Shown piece by piece: positions 1-5,220 of a stretch of 5,749 nucleotides of DNA. Each line of letters begins with the position of its first letter. The first letter of the stretch is position 1. The translations under genes were made by a program, and so were the position numbers. Under the pieces are notes generated by a model. It ran no database searches. It was not told the DNA's origin and saw only the letters and a list, made by a program, of their open reading frames with translations. The DNA is from Oscillospiraceae bacterium (GTDB taxonomy: Bacteria; Bacillota_A; Clostridia; Oscillospirales; Oscillospiraceae), in contig JAFYLN010000183.1 in assembly GCA_017537045.1 (NCBI GenBank), forward strand, positions 1 to 5,749, written 5' to 3'.

Positions 1-152
1 CACAGTTGACTGCAGTGGACATCAATTCTTTCCTTCTGGGGCAGGAAGCCGCCAACCAGATTCTCAACCATGCAGATAATCCCAATCTGACCACTACCAA
101 AACGGTTGTTCCCCATACGATCGTAGAGCGTGACAGCTGCAGGAAAATCTAA
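1..152 (+). CDS. LacI-family transcriptional regulator, C-terminal end (partial)
   Basis: This is the last 49 residues of a protein that starts before the window; the reading frame begins at base 3 and stops with TAA at 150-152. The sequence runs from QLTAVDINSF through LGQEAANQIL to TVVPHTIVERDS. This matches the end of LacI/GalR regulators: a 'lTtv-i' strand, a 'lG..Aa..Il' helix, and a closing strand 'lp..li.R.S'. Family members bind DNA through an N-terminal helix-turn-helix and sense sugars through a periplasmic-binding-protein-like domain; only the final part of the sensor domain is visible here. The gene is closed by its own terminator, so it is not in the same operon as the downstream ROK gene, although both are sugar-type regulators. 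The family call is fairly secure; the ligand cannot be judged. Confidence 0.8.
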   Translation, partial: QLTAVDINSFLLGQEAANQILNHADNPNLTTTKTVVPHTIVERDSCRKI

Positions 153-154
153 GC

Positions 155-187
155 AAAAAGATCCGTCTTTTCAGACGGATCTTTTTT
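155..187 (+). terminator. Rho-independent terminator after the LacI-family gene
   Basis: A perfect 14-bp inverted repeat, AAAAAGATCCGTCT (155-168) and AGACGGATCTTTTT (173-186), encloses a 4-nt loop. The A-rich 5' side and T-rich 3' side form a classic hairpin with a U-tract, starting only 3 nt after the LacI-family stop codon. The A-tract on the left arm means it could also work in the opposite direction. Confidence 0.93.
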
Positions 188-206
188 ATTTGGTGAAAAT
201 ATCCTA

Positions 207-234
207 TTGACGTTATTCTTATAATGGTTATAAT
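207..234 (+). promoter_or_regulatory. Sigma-A promoter of the ROK operon
   Basis: A -35 box TTGACG (207-212) lies 16 bp from a perfect -10 box TATAAT (229-234). This sits 30 nt upstream of the ROK start codon and just after the preceding terminator. A direct repeat TTATAAT occurs at 219-225 and 228-234, so there is a second TATAAT at 220-225, but it has no matching -35 box. The promoter most likely drives all four downstream genes. Confidence 0.8.
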
Positions 235-238
235 AACG
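211..238. promoter_or_regulatory. Candidate operator: inverted repeat over the -10 region
   Basis: CGTTATT (211-217) and AATAACG (232-238) are exact reverse complements separated by 14 bp, so the half-site centres are about two helical turns apart. The repeat begins in the -35 box and ends just past the -10 box, so a bound dimer would block RNA polymerase. ROK repressors such as NagC and XylR are known to use AT-rich dyad operators, which makes self-repression by the adjacent ROK gene a reasonable inference. In such AT-rich DNA a 7-bp dyad can also arise by chance. Confidence 0.45.
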
Positions 239-264
239 CTAATAATAGCAGAGAGGTGAAATAG

Positions 265-1251
265 ATGAGCAGTTCCGCCGATATCCGAAAGGAAAACAAA
301 AAAGCGATTTATCGCGTTATGCTGGACGGACAACCCCATACAAAACAGCAGATTTCCGTCAGCACCGGCCTGAGTGTCGCCACCTGCAATACCTTGCTGA
401 ACGATATGACACAGCAGGGATTGGTTTGTGCCGGCAGCAAGCACTTCGGTGACGTTGGCAGAAGTTCTGTCCTGTATCAAATCAATGATGACTACGAAAG
501 TTACCTTGCCATTCACTTTTACATGATCCAGCGGCAGCGGTGGATTGAATATATTGTCTTTTCTGCTTGTGGAAACATATTATCCAGGGTTACCAAAAAA
601 TACGATGTGGTGGACTATGCGCAGGTCGAGTCCGTTATTTCTGATGTGATTCAGACGCATCCGAATCTTTCTCAGATCATCGTCGGAACCCCCAGCATCT
701 CTCAGTTCGGCGTGATACGTCACTGCGATATTCCGGAGCTGGAAAATGTACCTCTGTTAGAGAAACTGGAGCAAAGATTCTCTCTGCCGGTTGCTATGGA
801 GAACGATATGCATCATAAGGCATACGGTTATTATAAGCTGTCCGGAAATGGAGAAGATGTCATTTCCCTGGGCTATTTTTCTGACCATATCCTTCCCGGC
901 ACTGCAACCATTCACAAAGGAACCATCATAAGAGGTGCGCATAGTTTTGCTGGTATGACAGGATTCCTTCCCTATGATATGAGCAAGGAAGAACAGCTTG
1001 CCATGCTGGAACCAGACACATGTATTCCGTTTATCACAAAGTCGGTTTGTGCCATCATTGTTCTGCTGAATCCCGGCACCATTGTTCTGACCGGCAACCT
1101 GATCAACGAAGCAATGCTGGAAACAGTAATTGAGAACTGCAAGAAAGATATCCCCACAGAATATCTTCCGGAATTTAAGCTCGTAGACAGTTTTGATAAA
1201 TACTACTACGAGGGTATGTATCAGCTGGCGGTTGACCGAAAGGAGTTTTGA
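265..1251 (+). CDS. ROK-family transcriptional regulator with degenerate kinase domain
   Basis: Predicted cytoplasmic sugar-responsive repressor of 328 aa, somewhat shorter than typical ROK regulators (about 380-400 aa). Residues 8-75 form a winged helix-turn-helix: recognition region around T26-D47, with the wing G65-R-S-S-V-L-Y-Q-I-N, much like GRRPVLYEIN in the family. The rest resembles a ROK domain: I-P-E-L-E-N-V-P-L around 150-160, M178-E-N-D181 at the place of the VENDANAAA motif, and RGAHSFAG at 223-230. The hallmarks of an active sugar kinase are gone. There is no N-terminal DxGGT phosphate loop, no GIGAG loop (PGTATIHKG at 211-219 instead), ExGH is replaced by M231-T-G-F234, and the CxCGxxGC zinc motif is missing. 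It therefore probably acts only as a regulator. The start is supported by GAGAGGTGA at 251-259, 5 nt before the ATG. It is the first gene of the operon and probably regulates its own promoter. Family call secure; ligand unknown. Confidence 0.88.
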   Translation: MSSSADIRKENKKAIYRVMLDGQPHTKQQISVSTGLSVATCNTLLNDMTQQGLVCAGSKHFGDVGRSSVLYQINDDYESYLAIHFYMIQRQRWIEYIVFSACGNILSRVTKKYDVVDYAQVESVISDVIQTHPNLSQIIVGTPSISQFGVIRHCDIPELENVPLLEKLEQRFSLPVAMENDMHHKAYGYYKLSGNGEDVISLGYFSDHILPGTATIHKGTIIRGAHSFAGMTGFLPYDMSKEEQLAMLEPDTCIPFITKSVCAIIVLLNPGTIVLTGNLINEAMLETVIENCKKDIPTEYLPEFKLVDSFDKYYYEGMYQLAVDRKEF

Positions 1252-1254
1252 TCC

Positions 1255-1848
1255 ATGACGGAAAAAGAAAAGTGTGCAGCGGGTATGCTGTACGATGCCA
1301 ATTATGATGAAGCGCTGCTGCGGGAGCGGGAGCTGTGCAAGGACATTTGCTTTGAATACAACAGCACACGCCCTTCGCAGTTGCACACCAAAAAGGAACT
1401 GCTGCGCAGCCTTTTGGGAAAGACGGATGGGGATTTTACGATCCAGGCACCTTTCTGGTGCGACTATGGCTACAACATCGAACTGGGTAAGAATTTCTAT
1501 GCCAACCACAATCTGGTAATCCTGGACGGAGCTAAGGTCAAGTTCGGTGATAACGTATTTATCGCTCCGGATTGCGGCTTCCATACCGCCGGTCATCCGG
1601 TGGACTTTGCCCGCAGGAACAAAGGCCTGGAATATGCCTGGCCCATTACCGTGGGAGACAACGTCTGGATCGGAGCCGGTGTGCAGGTCTGTCCCGGTGT
1701 GACCATTGGCAGCAATGTGGTCATTGGTGCCGGAAGCGTAGTCACGAAAAACATCCCCAACAATGTGGTGGCTGTCGGAAATCCCTGCCGGGTTCTGCGA
1801 AACATCACAGAAGAGGAAATCAATAAAGAATACATTAGAAAGGAATAA
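1255..1848 (+). CDS. Sugar O-acetyltransferase (maltose/galactoside acetyltransferase family)
   Basis: A 197-aa cytoplasmic enzyme of the LacA/Maa/NodL group, which transfers acetyl from acetyl-CoA to a sugar hydroxyl. The length is typical. Residues 1-58 are the helical 'Mac' domain (K6-C-A-A-G-M-L-Y-D). From about 60 on, hexapeptide repeats form a left-handed beta-helix (DYGYNIELGKNFYAN, then KVKFGDNVFIAP, ITVGDNVWIGAG, VTIGSNVVIGAGSVVTKNIP). H114 in AGHPVD aligns with the catalytic histidine of LacA, and the C-terminal VAVGNPCRVLR motif is present. All the expected active-site features are therefore seen. The gene starts 3 nt after the ROK stop codon, and its ribosome site AAAGGAG (1239-1245) lies inside the end of the ROK gene, so the two are clearly co-transcribed. 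Known enzymes of this family acetylate a range of sugars, perhaps to detoxify non-metabolised ones; the true acceptor here is not known. Confidence 0.93.
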   Translation: MTEKEKCAAGMLYDANYDEALLRERELCKDICFEYNSTRPSQLHTKKELLRSLLGKTDGDFTIQAPFWCDYGYNIELGKNFYANHNLVILDGAKVKFGDNVFIAPDCGFHTAGHPVDFARRNKGLEYAWPITVGDNVWIGAGVQVCPGVTIGSNVVIGAGSVVTKNIPNNVVAVGNPCRVLRNITEEEINKEYIRKE

Positions 1849-1852
1849 TCAT

Positions 1853-2440
1853 ATGGAATTCAATGTAAACAATCTGGTCTGGACGAGAGCACCCAAGGAC
1901 TGCTCCATCAATGAAGATGAAATCAGAATTATTACCGAACCCTGTACTGATCTGTGGCAGCGGACCTATTACGGATTCCGCAATGACAATGCTCCTGTGC
2001 TTCAGATGGAAACCAAGGAAAAATACTTTTCTTTTGTTGTGAAAACGGAATTCGCCAGTAAGCGCCGTTTCGATCAGTGCGGCATCGTAATGTACCTAGA
2101 CAGTGATAACTGGCTGAAAGCATCCATCGAGTATGAAAACGAGGAATACCAGCGGCTGGGCAGTGTGGCTACCAATCTGGGCTTCTCCGACTGGGCAACC
2201 ACAGACATCCCTGCATCTGTAAAATCTATGTGGTACCGGTTTAGCCGCCGGGAATCTGACTACTGCATCGAATGCTCCTACGATGGTGTAACCTTCAAGC
2301 AGATGCGGATCTGTCATATGTGGGAAGGCGCTGAGGAAATCCAGTTCGGTATCTACGCCTGTTCCCCTGAAGAATCCTCCTTTGAAGCAACCTTTACCCA
2401 TATGGAAATCACCGAGTGTAAATGGCTTGCTCATGTGTAA
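1853..2440 (+). CDS. DUF1349 family protein (concanavalin-like fold)
   Basis: A 195-aa soluble protein of the DUF1349 family, related to yeast Ree1 ('regulation of enolase 1') and predicted to adopt a concanavalin/lectin-like beta-sandwich. The conserved core is visible at residues 74-118: DQCGIVMYLDSDNWLKASIEY (74-94) followed by SVATNLGFSDW (104-114). These are the family's 'G.....d...WlK.giE' and 'vvTn.gySDW' blocks. Beyond it come W-Y-R-F-S-R and a C-x-Y-D-G-V-T-F segment near 160-175. No signal peptide or membrane segment is seen. The chosen ATG at 1853 has AAAGGA (1839-1844) 8 nt upstream and lies 4 nt after the acetyltransferase stop; a longer reading frame starting at 1763 would run far into that gene and is rejected. 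The biochemical role is unknown. The fold and the sugar-gene neighbours suggest carbohydrate binding or modification, but this is inference. Confidence 0.87.
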   Translation: MEFNVNNLVWTRAPKDCSINEDEIRIITEPCTDLWQRTYYGFRNDNAPVLQMETKEKYFSFVVKTEFASKRRFDQCGIVMYLDSDNWLKASIEYENEEYQRLGSVATNLGFSDWATTDIPASVKSMWYRFSRRESDYCIECSYDGVTFKQMRICHMWEGAEEIQFGIYACSPEESSFEATFTHMEITECKWLAHV

Positions 2441-2455
2441 ACATTGGTATAATCC

Positions 2456-2854
2456 ATGACAAATAAAGAATTGATAATTGGTTTCTTCATGGAGGGATAT
2501 GTCCATCACAACTATGATTTTCTGATGGAACATATGGCTGCAGATTATTATGACAACAGTCCCTGTGCAGCAAGAACAAACTTGGAATGCGTAAATGTTC
2601 TGAAGGGTACTGAGCAAATTTTCCCCGATATGCAGGTGGAAATCCTGGATCTGATTGAAGAACATGAAAGGATCGCTGTCCGGGCTCGTTTTACCGGTAC
2701 CCACAGCGCGGAACTCTGCGGCGTTCCGGCAACCGGAAAGAAAATCAGCTTTGAAGCGTTGGAAATCTTCCGCGTGAAAAACGGAAAAATTGTGGAGTCC
2801 TGGGGCTACTGGCCTGATATGCAGATTCTGGAACTGCTGACAAAAACCTGGTAA
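2456..2854 (+). CDS. SnoaL-like ester cyclase / NTF2-fold protein
   Basis: A 132-aa protein of the SnoaL-like polyketide-cyclase group, which has an NTF2-type cone-shaped alpha+beta fold. Family features in order: a helical start (residues 3-32), F56-P-D-M59, the strand with A77-R-F-T-G-T-H83, G89-V-P-A-T-G94, F105-R-V-K-N-G-K-I-V-E-S-W116, and D121 in the C-terminal segment where the family carries conserved acidic residues. Named members catalyse ring closure in polyketide synthesis, but most genomic homologues have no known substrate. No polyketide genes are near, so the cyclase name should not be taken as function. It is the last gene of the ROK operon, 15 nt after DUF1349. The ATG is fixed on the 5' side by an in-frame stop at 2450-2452, yet no clear Shine-Dalgarno site is present, so expression may rely on coupling to the gene before it. 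Confidence 0.87.
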   Translation: MTNKELIIGFFMEGYVHHNYDFLMEHMAADYYDNSPCAARTNLECVNVLKGTEQIFPDMQVEILDLIEEHERIAVRARFTGTHSAELCGVPATGKKISFEALEIFRVKNGKIVESWGYWPDMQILELLTKTW

Positions 2855-2892
2855 ATATCTTTCTTTGCAATAAATATCCCTAATACAAGTAC

Positions 2893-2928
2893 AACCCGCG
2901 CCGACACATTTTTGTGCAGTCTCGGGTT
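2893..2928 (+). terminator. Probable terminator hairpin at the end of the ROK operon
   Basis: AACCCG (2893-2898) pairs with CGGGTT (2923-2928), and CACA (2905-2908) with TGTG (2913-2916), around a TTTT loop. The middle of the stem is imperfect. The hairpin lies 38 nt after the last operon stop codon. The following ATTGTTATCG is only weakly T-rich, so termination efficiency is uncertain; it might instead belong to the end of an inserted element. Confidence 0.5.
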
Positions 2929-2964
2929 ATTGTTATCGTCAATTCAGGCCCCTAAAAGGCAGCT

Positions 2965-3019
2965 GGTGCAAAAATGGTGTAAATCAGAGGTTATCAGTCC
3001 CAAAAGTCATTGCAGCTCT
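2965..3019 (+). repeat. Repeat copy A: spaced GGTGTAA pair plus CATTGCAGCTCT
   Basis: Two GGTG(C/T)AA units start 11 bp apart (2965 and 2976), and 24 nt after them comes CATTGCAGCTCT (3008-3019). The same arrangement, in the same orientation, occurs at 5221-5286. The 12-mer is exact in both copies, and the GGTG-unit blocks agree at 16 of 19 positions. The copy sits immediately upstream of the truncated YitT gene, at what looks like a recombination junction. An 11-bp spacing puts the units on one face of the helix, as in arm-type sites of tyrosine recombinases; that role is inference. Confidence 0.5.
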
Positions 3020-3032
3020 GAGGGAATCCCGT

Positions 3033-3782
3033 TTGTGTTCATATCCTGCCGTGACAGTAAACCATGTGTGGGGCATCTCCATCTCCGGGTTTGTGCTGGT
3101 GTTCAATGTGGTCATGCTTCTGATCGGCCTTTTGGTTATCGGCAAAGGCTTTGCTGTAACCACATTGGCCAGTACATTTCTGTATCCCATCTTTTTGGAA
3201 GTGTGCCAACGGGCAATGGGCGGTCTGGTTCTGACCACCGATATTCTCCTGTGCACTGTCTTTTCCGGTTTGGGTATTGGAATCGCCCTGGGCATCGTGA
3301 TCCGTTCCGGTGCTTCCACCGGCGGCATGGATATTCCGCCTCTGGTGCTGAACAGACTGTTCCGCATTCCTGTTTCGGTGGGTATGTATGCCTTTGATTT
3401 CTGCATCCTTCTGATGCAGGTGCTGTTCCGTCCCTTTGAAAATATCCTGTACGGCATTATTCTATTCATCATCTATACCATCGTTTTGGACAAAATGCTG
3501 CTCTTCGGCAACAGCAAAACAGAACTCAAAATCGTCAGCGAAAAATGCCGTGAAATCAGCGATTCCATCTTGACGCAGGTAGACCGGGGTGTTACATTGC
3601 TGGATATCGAAAGCGGCTATCTTCACAAAAAGGGTCAGCTGGTGCTGAGCATCATCTCCACCAGAGAACTGATCAAGGTGGAACGGCTGGTCAGAGATAT
3701 TGATCCGGAATGCTTTATAGTTGTCAGCCGGGTCAGCGAGGTTCGTGGCCGGGGCTTCTCTCTGAATAAGCAGTACCAGTAA
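3033..3782 (+). CDS. YitT-family membrane protein, N-terminally truncated
   Basis: A 249-aa protein of the YitT family (membrane domain formerly DUF161 plus C-terminal DUF2179); the family usually has about 280-290 residues. About five hydrophobic segments are seen (roughly 15-36, 40-60, 65-90, 115-132, 137-157), with the conserved block R91-SGASTGGMD-I101. A soluble DUF2179 domain follows at about 165-245 (DRGVTLLDIESGY, then VRDIDPECFIVVSRVSEVRGRGF). The usual first membrane helix and its loop are missing; recognisable similarity starts near N10-H-V-W-G-I-S-I-S. No in-frame ATG exists upstream. The best start is TTG at 3033, preceded by GAGGGA (3020-3025) at 7 nt spacing. The 5' end therefore looks replaced by unrelated DNA next to repeat A, and the product may be non-functional although the remaining frame is intact. 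Family members are predicted integral membrane proteins of unsettled function. No convincing promoter is seen upstream. Confidence 0.8.
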   Translation: MCSYPAVTVNHVWGISISGFVLVFNVVMLLIGLLVIGKGFAVTTLASTFLYPIFLEVCQRAMGGLVLTTDILLCTVFSGLGIGIALGIVIRSGASTGGMDIPPLVLNRLFRIPVSVGMYAFDFCILLMQVLFRPFENILYGIILFIIYTIVLDKMLLFGNSKTELKIVSEKCREISDSILTQVDRGVTLLDIESGYLHKKGQLVLSIISTRELIKVERLVRDIDPECFIVVSRVSEVRGRGFSLNKQYQ

Positions 3783-3801
3783 CAGGAAAAGGGGAATCCT
3801 T

Positions 3802-4338
3802 ATGGACAGACGGCAGAAGAAAACAAGAGATGCCATTTTTAAGGCTCTACGGACGCTGATGGAGCAAAAGCAGTACAGCGCCATTACCGTGCAGGAGATC
3901 ATTGACGAAGCCAATATCGGCCGCAGCACTTTCTATGCCCATTTTGAAACCAAGGATGATCTGCTCCGGAGCCTGTGCAGTGAGATCTTTTATCATGTAT
4001 TCACGGATCTGCTTCCCCAGGAAGAAGATGCCCTGGACTGCAAAAATCTGGAACTGAAGCTGGGCCATATACTCTATCATCTGAAGGAAAACCAGGTAAA
4101 TATCTGCGGCATCATTGCCACCGACGTTGACGGCCTGTTCATGGCCTATTTCAAGCAATACCTGACGCAGCTGTTCTCACGGTATACGATGCTGTTTCCA
4201 CAGGAAGTGCCGGAGGATTTCCTGATCCACCATCTGGCAGGTAGTTTTGCAGAGACGGTGAAATGGTGGGCATCCAAGAATATGGAGCCTGTTCCGGAGC
4301 TAGTCGCGGGATATTATATAGCTGTTGCCAAAAGATAA
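3802..4338 (+). CDS. TetR/AcrR-family transcriptional regulator
   Basis: A 178-aa DNA-binding regulator. The N-terminal TetR domain is complete: T8-R-D-A-I-F-K-A-L (first helix), then the helix-turn-helix I28-TVQEIIDEANIGRSTFYAHF-E49, followed by K51-D-D-L-L. From about residue 60 on, the helical ligand/dimer domain resembles the C-terminal domain found in small Clostridia and Bacilli TetR proteins, ending in FAETVKWWASKNMEP. Its effector cannot be predicted. The ATG has AAGGGGA (3789-3795) 6 nt upstream and lies 19 nt after the YitT stop codon, so the two genes are probably one transcript, and YitT may be a regulated partner. The gene ends just before a strong hairpin terminator. The family assignment is secure. 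Confidence 0.93.
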   Translation: MDRRQKKTRDAIFKALRTLMEQKQYSAITVQEIIDEANIGRSTFYAHFETKDDLLRSLCSEIFYHVFTDLLPQEEDALDCKNLELKLGHILYHLKENQVNICGIIATDVDGLFMAYFKQYLTQLFSRYTMLFPQEVPEDFLIHHLAGSFAETVKWWASKNMEPVPELVAGYYIAVAKR

Positions 4339-4344
4339 ATAATG

Positions 4345-4379
4345 CAAGCCGCCGATGCAAAGAAAACATCGGCGGCTTG
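4345..4379. terminator. Strong hairpin between convergent genes
   Basis: CAAGCCGCCGATG (4345-4357) and CATCGGCGGCTTG (4367-4379) form a perfect 13-bp GC-rich stem with a 9-nt A-rich loop. It starts 6 nt after the TetR stop codon. The DNA beyond it is moderately T-rich on both strands (ATCTTTATAT to the right; CATTATTTATCTTTT on the minus strand). It probably terminates the TetR transcript and, from the other side, the tnpV-DUF6809 transcript, whose last stop codon is at 4406-4408. Confidence 0.82.
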
Positions 4380-4405
4380 ATCTTTATATGTCCGTTTCTC
4401 GGGGG

Positions 4406-4672
4406 TTATTCTGGCTGCATGACTTCCAGCATCATCCTGGCACCTAACCGAAAGCTATTCTGAAACAGTAAACACTCTGCCATGGCCTGGTATTCCCGGA
4501 CACAGTCCTGATACCGGAAGAATAGGTCTTTCTGGACATCTGTCATGGTGGCAAGAAGCTTTTCCTCGTTCCTGTTGATTAGCTGGAGTGTTTCTTTATA
4601 TTCTTTATTTGGGCTGGTATCATATTCTGTTGGTTCAATGTTACCATACCAGAATTCTTCCAGAATGTTCAT
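4406..4672 (-). CDS. DUF6809 family protein
   Basis: A small 88-aa protein, acidic in its middle part, matching the DUF6809 family found in gut Firmicutes. Visible features are an N-terminal MNILEEFWYGNIEPTEY segment, a central helical stretch with EYKETLQLINRNEEKLLATM, a heptad-like region QKDLFFRYQDCVREYQ, and the conserved C-terminal F74-R-L-G-A-R-M-M-L-E-V. No membrane segment or signal peptide is seen. The ATG at 4672 overlaps the tnpV stop codon as ATGA and has GGGGAGGAA a few nt upstream inside tnpV, so the two are translationally coupled; longer in-frame starts inside tnpV are rejected. The role is unknown. Pairing with tnpV suggests a mobile-element accessory gene. Confidence 0.82.
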   Translation of the reverse strand: MNILEEFWYGNIEPTEYDTSPNKEYKETLQLINRNEEKLLATMTDVQKDLFFRYQDCVREYQAMAECLLFQNSFRLGARMMLEVMQPE

Positions 4673-5028
4673 ACCGCTTCCTCCCCATAGATCAGTTCCC
4701 GGAGGATGATCTCCTCTGCCCGATTGCGGATGCTGTTCATATGCTGTGCCCATGCAAAGGGATTCTCTACCTTCAGAACTTCCGTGATACCCTCTGTTTG
4801 CTGCATCTGACGCACGATTCTGTCTAACCGCTCCTGCGCCTGCTCGTTCAGATCTGCAAGATAGCTATGGAAATTGCCGGACAGTGCCAGCAGGTTGAAT
4901 CGAATGGGATGATGCTCCTTCAGATAATTCCTGTGCATTCGGCCCCACTTTCCGATGGGACGGGTTTCTTCTGGTAGTTTCAGATTTGGGATATAATAAT
5001 CACCGCAGCGGATATATTCAATATTCAT
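4669..5028 (-). CDS. tnpV: TnpV, transposon-associated protein
   Basis: A 119-aa protein matching TnpV, first named in the Tn4451/Tn4453 family of clostridial transposons. The conserved blocks are all present: G9-D-Y-Y-I-P-N-L-K-L-P-E-E, then RPIGKWGRMHRNYLKEH (23-39), LSGNFHSYLADLNEQAQER (49-67), and MNSIRNRAEEIILRELIY (97-114). Its molecular function has not been settled to my knowledge; in the transposon it accompanies the large serine recombinase TnpX, which is absent from this window. The ATG at 5028 is chosen because AAAGGAG (minus strand, 5036-5042) lies 7 nt upstream; an in-frame extension to 5199 would cross the promoter and terminator and is rejected. It is co-transcribed with the DUF6809 gene, which it overlaps by 4 nt. 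It is probably a domesticated or remnant piece of a mobile element, but the frame is complete. Confidence 0.88.
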   Translation of the reverse strand: MNIEYIRCGDYYIPNLKLPEETRPIGKWGRMHRNYLKEHHPIRFNLLALSGNFHSYLADLNEQAQERLDRIVRQMQQTEGITEVLKVENPFAWAQHMNSIRNRAEEIILRELIYGEEAV

Positions 5029-5044
5029 ATCAAAGCTCCTTTCT

Positions 5045-5058
5045 ATGGTGTACACCAT
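5045..5058. promoter_or_regulatory. Perfect 14-bp palindrome, candidate operator of tnpV
   Basis: ATGGTGTACACCAT is a perfect 14-bp palindrome. It overlaps the last two bases of the tnpV -10 box and covers the expected transcription start, 2 nt upstream of the Shine-Dalgarno region. This is the classic position for a repressor operator. The half-site GGTGTA is also the start of the repeat units at 5221 and 2976. Confidence 0.6.
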
Positions 5059-5085
5059 TGTAGCTTTTTCGCTGCGGTTTGTCGA
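5057..5085 (-). promoter_or_regulatory. Sigma-A promoter of tnpV-DUF6809
   Basis: On the minus strand a -35 box TCGACA (5080-5085) is followed after exactly 17 bp by a -10 box TACAAT (5057-5062). Each matches the consensus in 5 of 6 positions. Transcription would start around 5050, giving a leader of about 20 nt before the tnpV ATG. Confidence 0.75.
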
Positions 5086-5108
5086 ACTTGTCACGATGCA
5101 GAATTCAT

Positions 5109-5151
5109 AAAAAGAAAAGACCGTATGAATTCCGGAAGAATTCATACGGTC
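5109..5151 (-). terminator. Terminator for leftward transcription from lysS
   Basis: GACCGTATGAATTC (5119-5132) and GAATTCATACGGTC (5138-5151) form a perfect 14-bp stem with a 5-nt loop. On the minus strand it is followed by TTTTCTTTTT (5118-5109), a strong U-tract, so it should end the lysS transcript. In the + direction the tail ATTTACTTTT is weaker. It insulates the tnpV promoter from lysS read-through. Confidence 0.88.
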
Positions 5152-5220
5152 ATTTACTTTTGAACACTGTCCTTTACTGTCTGACGTTCCAATAGTCAAA
5201 ATAAAGCATTTACATTGATT

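Noticed and set aside
757..1596. Long minus-strand open frame of 279 codons
   Set aside because: It lies antisense to the ROK and acetyltransferase genes, both of which have clear family motifs and ribosome sites. Its translation shows no recognisable family pattern.
2448..2453. TATAAT just before the SnoaL-like gene as an internal promoter
   Set aside because: It is only 2 bp before the ATG, so transcription would start inside the coding region, and no -35 box sits at proper spacing.
2096..2704. Minus-strand open frame of 202 codons
   Set aside because: It is antisense to the DUF1349 and SnoaL-like genes, has no family resemblance, and no start signal was noticed.
2912..3397. Plus-strand open frame of 161 codons over the YitT start
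   Set aside because: Its product is rich in Cys, His and Arg in an out-of-frame manner, while the YitT frame encodes clear membrane helices in the same DNA.
5101..5151. Three GAATTC sites with repeated GAATTCATA as a possible short repeat array
   Set aside because: Two of the copies are the arms of the terminator hairpin, and the third is a short flanking match; there is no regular spacing or spacer structure as in CRISPR.
4669..5199. Longer form of TnpV starting at 5199
   Set aside because: The extra 57 codons cross the lysS terminator hairpin and the tnpV promoter. The ATG at 5028 has an ideal ribosome site and begins where family similarity begins.
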